Source: Mycobacterium sp. 852013-51886_SCH5428379
GTDB taxonomy: Bacteria; Actinomycetota; Actinomycetes; Mycobacteriales; Mycobacteriaceae
Direction: 5' to 3'
DNA: 64,000 nt
Assembly (NCBI RefSeq): GCF_001665575.1
Contig: NZ_LZSU01000022.1
Span: 120,776-184,775 of the forward strand
Shown here: in pieces, positions 17,800 through 24,724 of the stretch
Layout of the letters: each line of letters opens with the position of its first letter
How positions within the stretch are numbered: the first letter of the stretch is position 1
The notes under the pieces: generated by a model
What the model was told of the DNA's origin: nothing
The model's database searches: none
What the model saw: only the letters and a program-made list of their open reading frames with translations
Position numbers and translations under genes: made by a program

Positions 17800-19425
17800 A
17801 TGGGGGAGTGGACGATAGGCGCGGTCGTCGACGCAGTCGCCGACGCGGTGCCGGACCGGCTGATGACCGTCTGCGGGGACCGTCGCAGCACCTATCGGCA
17901 GACTGCCGAACGCACCCGTCTCTTCGCGAACTTCCTGTGCGTCAAAGGTATCGGCGCGCACCGGGAGCGTGACACCCTCGACGGGTGGCAGTGCGGACAG
18001 GACCGCGTCGCCCTGATCATGCACAACGATCTGTACCCCGACATGGTCATCGGATCCCTCAAGGCGCGGGCCGTGCCGGTCAACGTGAACTTCAATTACA
18101 CCCCGCGCGAGGTCGACGAACTGTTGACTTATCTGCGGCCGCGCGCGGTCGTCTACCACCGGTCCCTGGGCGCGAAGTTCGCCGACGTGCTGCCCCGCGA
18201 CGGGGTGGAGTTGATGATCTCCATCGACGACGGTAGCGGCGCACCGGAGTTGACGGGCGCCGTCACACTGGACGATGCGCTGGCCTCGGGCGACGTCGAT
18301 CAGCCGATCACCCCGTCACCGGACGACGTCATGATGATCTGCACCGGTGGTACGACCGGCAGGCCCAAGGGCGTCATGTGGCGCCAGTCCGATACCTACG
18401 TGGTCTCGATGAACGGCGCCGACCACGAATCGGTCACCGACATCCACGACAGGGTGCAACATGCCGGGCCGCCGTGGTTCGCGGTGTCCCCGCTGATGCA
18501 CGCGGCCGGGATGTGGACCGCGTTCGCCGCGCTGCTCAACGGTCAGACGGTGATCCTGTACGACAAGCCGACACTCGACCCCGCCGCGGTGCTCGCCACC
18601 GCAGAGCGCGAGAAGGTCGGCCTGATGACCATGGTCGGCGACGCGTATGCCGGACCGTTGATCGACGAGATGCGCCGCCGTCCCTACGATCTGACGTCGT
18701 TGTTCGCCATCGGGACCGGCGGGGCGGCCACCAATCAGCGCCACCAGGACGCGCTCCTGGAGCTGCTGCCGCAGATCACGCTGATCAACGGCTACGGCTC
18801 CTCGGAAACCGGGAACATGGCGTTCGGGCGCAGTCTGCGCGACGACCGCAAAGACACCTTCGAACGGCGCGACGGCGTGGTGGTCCTGTCCGAGGACCGC
18901 ACCCGAATCCTGGCACCGGGCGACGACGAGATCGGCTGGGTCGCCCGGGAGGGCCGAATTCCGCTGGGCTACTACGACGATGCCGAGGCGACGCGGCGGA
19001 CGTTTCCCGAGGTCGACGGCAGACGAGTGGTGATCTCGGGCGACCGGGCCGCCCTCGAGGCCGACGGCACCCTCCGGCTGTACGGCCGCGATTCGCTCGT
19101 CATCAACACCGGTGGCGAGAAGGTGTTCGTCGAGGAGGTCGAGGAAGTGCTGCGCGCCCACGAGGGCGTGGCCGACGCACTGGTGGTCGGACGCGACAGC
19201 GACCGCTGGGGTCAGGAGATCGTCGCACTGATCCAGAGACAGCCCGGCGCTGCCGTCGAACCGGAGGCGCTGCTGCGGGCGTGCACGGCCGAGCTGGCGC
19301 GGTTCAAAGCGCCCAAGGAGATCATCTTCGTCGACGCGGTCCGGCGGTTGGGCAACGGTAAGGCCGACTACCGTTGGGCGAGAACACAGGTGACGCAGCA
19401 CGCGGACCTGGCGGTCCAACCGTGA
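17800..19425 (+). CDS. Acyl-CoA synthetase, FadD19-like
   Basis: AMP-forming acyl-CoA synthetase of 541 residues. Phosphate loop TGGTTGRPKGVMWR is near residue 183, the hinge motif INTGGEKVFVEEVE near 435, and the catalytic lysine region GNGKADYRWA at the C-terminus. The TGGTTGxPKGVMWR and GKxDYRWA forms match the FadD19-type synthetases known from steroid side-chain degradation in mycobacteria; that resemblance is to the family, not proof of substrate. It begins three bases after the amidohydrolase stop and shares a GTGA overlap with the next gene, so it is translationally linked to both amidohydrolases. Confidence 0.9.
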   Translation: MGEWTIGAVVDAVADAVPDRLMTVCGDRRSTYRQTAERTRLFANFLCVKGIGAHRERDTLDGWQCGQDRVALIMHNDLYPDMVIGSLKARAVPVNVNFNYTPREVDELLTYLRPRAVVYHRSLGAKFADVLPRDGVELMISIDDGSGAPELTGAVTLDDALASGDVDQPITPSPDDVMMICTGGTTGRPKGVMWRQSDTYVVSMNGADHESVTDIHDRVQHAGPPWFAVSPLMHAAGMWTAFAALLNGQTVILYDKPTLDPAAVLATAEREKVGLMTMVGDAYAGPLIDEMRRRPYDLTSLFAIGTGGAATNQRHQDALLELLPQITLINGYGSSETGNMAFGRSLRDDRKDTFERRDGVVVLSEDRTRILAPGDDEIGWVAREGRIPLGYYDDAEATRRTFPEVDGRRVVISGDRAALEADGTLRLYGRDSLVINTGGEKVFVEEVEEVLRAHEGVADALVVGRDSDRWGQEIVALIQRQPGAAVEPEALLRACTAELARFKAPKEIIFVDAVRRLGNGKADYRWARTQVTQHADLAVQP

Positions 19426-20261
19426 CCCGGCCGGTGCTGGACTGCCTGGTCAACGTGCACTTCGGGGAGACGGCCAACCAGCCCGAGTTCATGCTCAAAG
19501 TCCGCGACGACTACTTCAAGGGCCCCAAGTCACTCTACGACCCCGTCGAACTCCCCGAACTGCTCGACGAGATGGACCGTCACGGCGTGGTCAAGGCGAT
19601 CCTGATGGACAATCTCACCAAACCGTCGGTGACCGCGCGCAAATTCGTCGAGGAGCGCCCGGACCGGTTCGCCCTGGCGATCGGCGGGGTCAACCTGCTG
19701 CGCCCGGTTCCGGCGCTGCGGGAACTCGCCGCCGTGCAGCGGGATCTCCCGCTCGCCTATACCGTTGTCGGGCCCAGCTTTTGGGGTGACGGACAGTATC
19801 CGCCCAGCGACGCCGTCTACTATCCGCTGTACGCCAAGTGCGCGGAACTGGAGTTGCCGCTGTGTGTCAACACCGGCATCCCCGGACCGCCGATCCCCGG
19901 CGAGGTGCAGCACCCCATCCACCTGGACCGGGTGTGCGTGCGCTTCCCCGAACTGAAACTGTGCATGATCCACGGCGCCGACCCGTGGTGGGACGTCGCG
20001 ATCCGGATGCTGCTGAAATACCGCAACCTGCGGCTGATGACGTCGGCCTGGTCACCGAAGCGGTTGCCGGACAGCCTGCTGCACTTCATGCGCACTCGTG
20101 GCAGCGAGAAGGTCATCTTCGCCTCCGACTGGCCGGTGCTGCGCCAGAGCCGAGTCGTCCCCGAGGCGCTGGCATTGGACCTGCCGCCCGACGTACTCGA
20201 CAACTACCTCCACCACAACGCCGCGGAGTTCTTCTTCGGCAGACCCCGCGAGGAGAATTGA
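19422..20261 (+). CDS. Amidohydrolase-2 family protein
   Basis: Short TIM-barrel amidohydrolase of 279 residues. Candidate metal or catalytic residues are His in CMIHGADPWWD and Asp in FASDWPVLR; the N-terminal motif reads LDCLVNVHFGE. GTG start overlaps the synthetase stop by four bases. Because two distinct amidohydrolases flank a CoA synthetase, one of them may open a ring or remove a carboxyl group before CoA activation. The reaction cannot be assigned from sequence. Confidence 0.82.
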   Translation: MTRPVLDCLVNVHFGETANQPEFMLKVRDDYFKGPKSLYDPVELPELLDEMDRHGVVKAILMDNLTKPSVTARKFVEERPDRFALAIGGVNLLRPVPALRELAAVQRDLPLAYTVVGPSFWGDGQYPPSDAVYYPLYAKCAELELPLCVNTGIPGPPIPGEVQHPIHLDRVCVRFPELKLCMIHGADPWWDVAIRMLLKYRNLRLMTSAWSPKRLPDSLLHFMRTRGSEKVIFASDWPVLRQSRVVPEALALDLPPDVLDNYLHHNAAEFFFGRPREEN

Positions 20262-20262
20262 C

Positions 20263-21330
20263 ATGGACCGTTACGAACTGCGTCGGCAGGACTACAGCCT
20301 CACCGACGACCATCAGGCGGTGCAGGAGGCGTACCGGCAGTTCTTCAAGACCCACAGCCCGATCGACACCGTGCGCGCCGCCGAGGCATCGGGCTTCGAC
20401 AAGAATCTCTGGGAACGGTTGTGCGCCATGGGTGCGACGTCGATGGCGCTGCCCGAGGACGTCGGCGGTGACGGCGCCACCCTGGTCGACCTGACGTTGG
20501 TCGCCGAGGAAGCGGGCCGCTACCTCGCGCCCGTGCCGTGGATCGACCACATCTGCGCGGCCCGGCTGTTGGCCAGGTTGGGTGCGCTGGGCCCCGACTC
20601 GGCCGGGGTCGTCGACGGAACCACCATCGTGAGTTTCGACGCCCGTCAGGAGGACCGGCCGGGTGCCCGGCTCGTGCCGTCCGCATCGATCGCCGACGCC
20701 GTGGTGCTGCGCGACGGTGACGAGGTGGTGCAGCTGACTTTCGACACCAGGCCCGCTCGCGTCGACAACATCGGCAAGCTCCCGATGGCGTGGGTGGACC
20801 CCGCCGCCGCAGACGGCCGCACCGTGCTCGGTACCGGACCCGAGGCGCTGGCAGCCCATCAGCGGGCCCTCGACGAGTGGCGCATCCTCACCGCCGCGGC
20901 GCTCGTCGGGCTGGTCGAGGAGACGATGACCATCGCGGTGGAGTTCGCCAAGAGCCGCTACACCCTCGGCGTGCCCATCGCCACGCTGCAGGGCATCTCG
21001 CATCCGCTGGCCAACATCGCCATCACCGTGCAGGGCGGCCGCGGCCTGGCCCGGCGGGCGGCCTGGTACGGCGACAACGAACCCGATGAACGGCCCGAAC
21101 TCGCACCGTCGGCGTTCGTGTTCATGGCTGAGGAAGCGCCCCGCGCCGCGACGATGGCCGTGCACGTCCAGGGCGGGTTGGGGGTGTCGGCTGAGGCTGC
21201 GGCCACCGCGTATCTGGTGCGGGCGCGGGGGTGGGCGCTGGCTGGCGGTGACCCCGGCATCAGCACCCAGCGCATCGCCCGTCTCGTCGCCGCCCGTGAG
21301 ACCGGCCACGCCGCAGCCGGCACGGTCTGA
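20263..21330 (+). CDS. Acyl-CoA dehydrogenase subunit (short, divergent partner)
   Basis: Acyl-CoA dehydrogenase-like protein of 355 residues, ATG one base after the previous stop with AGGAG eight bases upstream. The N-terminal helical domain is recognisable, but the usual FAD/substrate motif of the middle domain is missing and the C-terminal stretch reads QGGLGVSAEAAATAYL rather than the usual GGxGY...YEV. It is followed after 11 bases by a more standard family member. In mycobacteria such pairs form alpha2-beta2 enzymes in which only one subunit has the catalytic base (known for cholesterol-side-chain FadE pairs). I infer the same arrangement here. Confidence 0.85.
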   Translation: MDRYELRRQDYSLTDDHQAVQEAYRQFFKTHSPIDTVRAAEASGFDKNLWERLCAMGATSMALPEDVGGDGATLVDLTLVAEEAGRYLAPVPWIDHICAARLLARLGALGPDSAGVVDGTTIVSFDARQEDRPGARLVPSASIADAVVLRDGDEVVQLTFDTRPARVDNIGKLPMAWVDPAAADGRTVLGTGPEALAAHQRALDEWRILTAAALVGLVEETMTIAVEFAKSRYTLGVPIATLQGISHPLANIAITVQGGRGLARRAAWYGDNEPDERPELAPSAFVFMAEEAPRAATMAVHVQGGLGVSAEAAATAYLVRARGWALAGGDPGISTQRIARLVAARETGHAAAGTV

Positions 21331-21341
21331 GAGGAACTGCA

Positions 21342-22541
21342 ATGGATTTCGCACGCGTCGCCCTGTCCGACGACGACCGCCGGTTCCGCGACGAGGTCCG
21401 CGCGTTTCTGGCCGACCTCGTCACCGAAGACGTCCTGCGGCGCGATCGCGAGACCGGGGACAACTTCGACGAGGGAGTGCACCTGGCGTTGGGTGCGGCC
21501 GGCTACCTCGAACGGGAGTGGAAGCCGGAGCCCGACGGCGGGTTCAGCCGGGTGCGGCGCCGGATCTGGGAGCTGGAGAAGCGCCGCGCGCACGTGCCCT
21601 GGGTGACCTGGGGCACCACCTCGATGGTGGCCCGATCGGTGGCCAAGTTCGCCCAGCCCGACGTCGTCGACGAGGTGCTGCCGAAAGTCTTCAGCGGTCA
21701 CGTGAGGCTCTGCCTGGGCTACACCGAACCTGAGGGCGGCTCCGACATCGCCACCTGTAAGACCCGGGCGGTGCGGGACGGGGACGGGTCGACGTGGGTG
21801 ATCAACGGCTCGAAGATGTTCACCACCGGCGCGCACAACTGCCAGTACGTCTTCCTGATCACCAACACCGATCCCGACGCGCCCAAGCACCAGAGCCTGA
21901 CCATGTTCCTGGTGCCGCTGGACTCCGACGGTATCGAGATCCAGGGTGTCCGCACCGTCGACGGCGACCGCACCAACATCGTCTACTACAGCGACGTCCG
22001 CGTCGACGATCGCTACCGGCTCGGTGAGGTCAACGGCGGCTGGACCGTGCTGCGCGAACCGCTGAACGCCGAACACGGCGCGGTCGAGGCGAGTGACGAT
22101 GGACTGCAGGATGTTTCGATCATGATGCATCAGGGTGGTTTCCTGGTCGCGGCGTGTGACCGCGCCGCCGCGGTGGTGGGCGACCCGGACGCCGGTGGTC
22201 ATCGCGCAATCGACGACGGGGCGGTGGCTCACCGGTTGGGCCGCTCGATCGCCCGCACGGAGGTCGCGATCAGCACCCCGAACATCTTCGGACGCGTCGC
22301 GCTCGCCCAGACGATGCGCGACGTGTCCCCGGATCTGATGGATCTGCTCGGGTCGGCCTCGGCGCTGCCGATGGGCACCGACGGCGCCGTAGACGACGGG
22401 GCGGCGGAGTACGTGTACCGCTTCGCGCCGCTGGTCGGTATCTACGGCGGCACCCTGGAGGTGTTCCGCAACATGATCGGCCAGTACGTGCTCGGGCTCG
22501 GCAAGCCGAACTATGCGCCGCCAATCAGGAAGGCGTCCTGA
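21342..22541 (+). CDS. Acyl-CoA dehydrogenase subunit
   Basis: Acyl-CoA dehydrogenase of 399 residues with the middle-domain motif CLGYTEPEGGSDIATCKT (about 126-143) and WVINGSKMFTTGAHN. The C-terminal site of the medium-chain catalytic Glu reads GIYGGTLEVF, so the base, if present, must lie elsewhere, as in FadE26-type enzymes. Pairs with the preceding gene as a probable heteromeric dehydrogenase for a bulky acyl-CoA. AGGAACTGCA precedes the ATG. The gene ends in a strong hairpin that begins at its stop codon (22540-22574). Confidence 0.9.
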   Translation: MDFARVALSDDDRRFRDEVRAFLADLVTEDVLRRDRETGDNFDEGVHLALGAAGYLEREWKPEPDGGFSRVRRRIWELEKRRAHVPWVTWGTTSMVARSVAKFAQPDVVDEVLPKVFSGHVRLCLGYTEPEGGSDIATCKTRAVRDGDGSTWVINGSKMFTTGAHNCQYVFLITNTDPDAPKHQSLTMFLVPLDSDGIEIQGVRTVDGDRTNIVYYSDVRVDDRYRLGEVNGGWTVLREPLNAEHGAVEASDDGLQDVSIMMHQGGFLVAACDRAAAVVGDPDAGGHRAIDDGAVAHRLGRSIARTEVAISTPNIFGRVALAQTMRDVSPDLMDLLGSASALPMGTDGAVDDGAAEYVYRFAPLVGIYGGTLEVFRNMIGQYVLGLGKPNYAPPIRKAS

Positions 22542-22574
22542 CGCGCACGCTCGCCTTCCGCGAACGTGCGCGTC
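22540..22574 (+). terminator. Strong GC hairpin at the end of the acyl-CoA dehydrogenase operon
   Basis: Arms 22540-22554 (GACGCGCACGCTCGC) and 22560-22574 pair with a single mismatch around a five-base loop CTTCC. No U-run follows, which is common for mycobacterial terminators. The 12-base sequence GCGCACGCTCGC of the left arm recurs at 22608-22619. The operon from the other side (thioesterase) ends at 22705. Confidence 0.6.
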
Positions 22575-22704
22575 TGTCCGCGACACGCCGCTGATCGACG
22601 TACTTTTGCGCACGCTCGCGCGCCGGCGGCTTCGACGTCGCGCCAGAACGGGCCGAACTCAGGTAGTGCGGGTGAGTGTGGACGTCATGGTGGATCCTCC
22701 TGGC

Positions 22705-23511
22705 TCACGCTGGTGGGCGGGCGCGGAAATTGGAATTCGCCACGGCCGTCGACATCGCTGCGCCGATCGGGCCGTCGGCGTCGAACAGGCTCGCGGTGCC
22801 GGTCGCCACACCCGCGTCGCTGTAGTGGGTCAGCGCCGCCAGTCCGATGAACGGTCCGGACGGCAGTCGGCTCAAAGTCAGCGTGTAGTCGGCGTTGATG
22901 AAAGCCAGCCCCGCGGTGCTGAAGTTCGACATGGAACTGGTGACGTCGGCGGCCATCGCGGCCCGGACGAACGGCGTCGGCACCTCGCCGGAGACCAGGT
23001 CGCGAATCTCCCGCAGCCAGGCAAAGCGTGGTCCGTCATGCTGCCACGGCAAGCGGTCGCTGCCGTCGGGCCGCGCGCCGTAGGGCCTGATGAACATGGG
23101 CACGGTGTCGTCGACGTGCGCGGGTTCGCAGGGTATCGGTGGCATGTCGACCGGGGTCGTCCACACCCGGCCCTCGGGCTGGGCACCCCGCCGCAGGTAC
23201 AGCGCCGACGCGCGGGCGACCAGATCGCCGTCTTGGGTCATGACGGCGTCGACGGACCGCATCCGTCGGCCGCTGCGGACCACCGACGCATCCACCCGTA
23301 CCGGAGCCGTCGCCACGCGGCGCAGGATCTCGACCGTCAATCGGGCGGGGTGCAGATCGTCCTCCGGGACGTGGTGTTCGAGGCAGCGCGCGAGCAGGCC
23401 GCCGATCACCTGCCCGCCGAGCGTGGGGCCCCACCCGCCGTGGGCCACCTCCGAGGGTTGGAAGCCGTCGTCCTGGCGGACGAAGAACGGGGTCGGCACG
23501 GCCGAACTCAT
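22705..23511 (-). CDS. Acyl-CoA thioesterase, double-hotdog fold
   Basis: Protein of 268 residues of the thioesterase-like (TesB/4HBT) superfamily. The N-terminal hotdog contains GGWGPTLGGQVIGGLLARC and VEILRRVATAPVRVDASVVRSGRRM; the C-terminal hotdog carries the AMAADVTSSMSNFS helix and INADYTLTLSRLPSGPFIGL strand typical of these enzymes. It would release free acid and CoA from a pathway intermediate. Start overlaps the stop of the upstream thiolase-fold gene by four bases (ATGA), so the two are translationally coupled. It might instead serve as a hydratase-like hotdog protein. Confidence 0.83.
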   Translation of the reverse strand: MSSAVPTPFFVRQDDGFQPSEVAHGGWGPTLGGQVIGGLLARCLEHHVPEDDLHPARLTVEILRRVATAPVRVDASVVRSGRRMRSVDAVMTQDGDLVARASALYLRRGAQPEGRVWTTPVDMPPIPCEPAHVDDTVPMFIRPYGARPDGSDRLPWQHDGPRFAWLREIRDLVSGEVPTPFVRAAMAADVTSSMSNFSTAGLAFINADYTLTLSRLPSGPFIGLAALTHYSDAGVATGTASLFDADGPIGAAMSTAVANSNFRARPPA

Positions 23512-24656
23512 GTGGTCAGCACGGTCGCGCCCGCGGTTCCCGGGGCGCCGTAGAGCTGCGCGAAACCCACTTTCGGCGACCCGGGCACCTGACGGTCACC
23601 GGCTTCACCGCGCAACTGGCGGACCAACTCGTGGATCTGCCGGAGCCCGGACGCGCCGATCGGTTCACCGTTGGCGATCAGGCCGCCGTCGGTGTTGACC
23701 GGCAGCGGGCCACCGATCTCGGTGGCGCCGTCAGCCAGCATCCGCTCCTGGTCGCCGTCGGCGCAGAAGCCGCATTCGGCCATGTGGATGATCTCGGCCC
23801 CGGCGTCGGTGTCCTGCAGCTGCACCACGTCGACGTCAGCGGGACTCACCCCGGCCCGTTCGAACGCCGCGCGTGCCGCGTAGACGGTGGGGGAGACGTC
23901 CTCGTCGACCGGAGCGAATGTGGTGTTGACCTCGTAGGCGCCGTAGCTGCGGGTGCGGACCTCGACGGCTCGCAGATACACCGGCTTGGCGGTGTAGCGG
24001 TGCGCGATGTCAGCCCGGCACATCACCACCGCGGCCGCGCCCTCGTCGGGAGCGCAGAACATGTACTGGGTCAGCGGATAGTTGAGCATGGCCGAGTTGA
24101 GGATCTGCTCCTCGGGGATCGGCTTGCGGCGGAACGCGTTCGGGTTCAGCGCACCGTTGCGGAAGTTCTTGGCGGCCACTTTGGCCAGTGTCTGCTGCGA
24201 GATTCCGTGATCGTGCAGATAGCGGTTGGCCTTCATCCCGAAGAACTGTGTGGTGAGGTACTGCCCGTTCTCGGCGTACCAGGACGGCATCCCGACCAGC
24301 GCGGGATCCTCGGTGAACGCGCCGCGCGGATGTTTGTCCAGCCCGACGGCGATCCCGATCTCGTAGTCGCCCAACCGGATCCCGTCGGCGCACGCCTTCG
24401 CGGCGCTGGCCGCGGTCGCGCAGGCGTTGAACACGTTGGTGAACGGGATTCCAGAGAGGCCGACCATGCCGACGATCGCGTCCGGGTTGGCGACCGTCCA
24501 GCTGCCGCCCGCGGCGGCCTGGATGTCCTTCCACTCGACGCCCGCGTCGGCGACCGCGGCGAAGATCGCGTCCACACCCATCTGCATCGCCGACTTGCCC
24601 TCGAACCGGCCGAACGGGTGCAGGCCGACACCGATGATCGCGACGTCGTGGGTCAT
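23508..24656 (-). CDS. Thiolase-fold lipid-transfer-type protein with altered active site
   Basis: Thiolase-fold protein of 382 residues related to SCP-x/Ltp proteins. The nucleophile position Cys79 (FNACATAAS) is kept. The other loops are not: the NEAF/HDCF site reads QDTD (281-284), the GHP histidine is Glu331 (GEPIGASG), and the C-terminal CxG loop is YGAPGTAG (369-376). It should not be a normal thiolase; retro-aldol cleavage, as known for Ltp2-type proteins in steroid side-chain loss, is one option. No DUF35 partner gene is adjacent. Start at 24656 has GGAGGT eight bases upstream. First gene of a two-gene operon with the thioesterase, promoter at the site 24697-24713. Confidence 0.85.
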   Translation of the reverse strand: MTHDVAIIGVGLHPFGRFEGKSAMQMGVDAIFAAVADAGVEWKDIQAAAGGSWTVANPDAIVGMVGLSGIPFTNVFNACATAASAAKACADGIRLGDYEIGIAVGLDKHPRGAFTEDPALVGMPSWYAENGQYLTTQFFGMKANRYLHDHGISQQTLAKVAAKNFRNGALNPNAFRRKPIPEEQILNSAMLNYPLTQYMFCAPDEGAAAVVMCRADIAHRYTAKPVYLRAVEVRTRSYGAYEVNTTFAPVDEDVSPTVYAARAAFERAGVSPADVDVVQLQDTDAGAEIIHMAECGFCADGDQERMLADGATEIGGPLPVNTDGGLIANGEPIGASGLRQIHELVRQLRGEAGDRQVPGSPKVGFAQLYGAPGTAGATVLTT

Positions 24657-24696
24657 GAGCGAGAACCTCCGCGATCTCAAGCGATGTGCCGGGGTA

Positions 24697-24713
24697 ACTG
24701 TAAGACTTACAGT
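24697..24713. promoter_or_regulatory. 17-bp regulon site, copy 4 (perfect palindrome)
   Basis: ACTGTAAG-A-CTTACAGT, a perfect 8-1-8 palindrome and the best copy of the shared site. It sits between the thiolase-fold gene (start 24656, minus) and the molybdopterin enzyme gene (start 24725, plus). Each half contains TACAGT read outward, usable as the -10 box of one of the two genes. TATCTT at 24713-24718, six bases before the ATG at 24725, is an alternative -10 box for a leaderless plus-strand transcript. Confidence 0.8.
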
Positions 24714-24724
24714 ATCTTATCCGA

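Noticed and set aside
22543..22619. Repeated GCGCACGCTCGC (22543-22554 and 22608-22619) as a mobile element or repeat array
   Set aside because: Only two copies, short, in a terminator region; no transposase or regular spacing.
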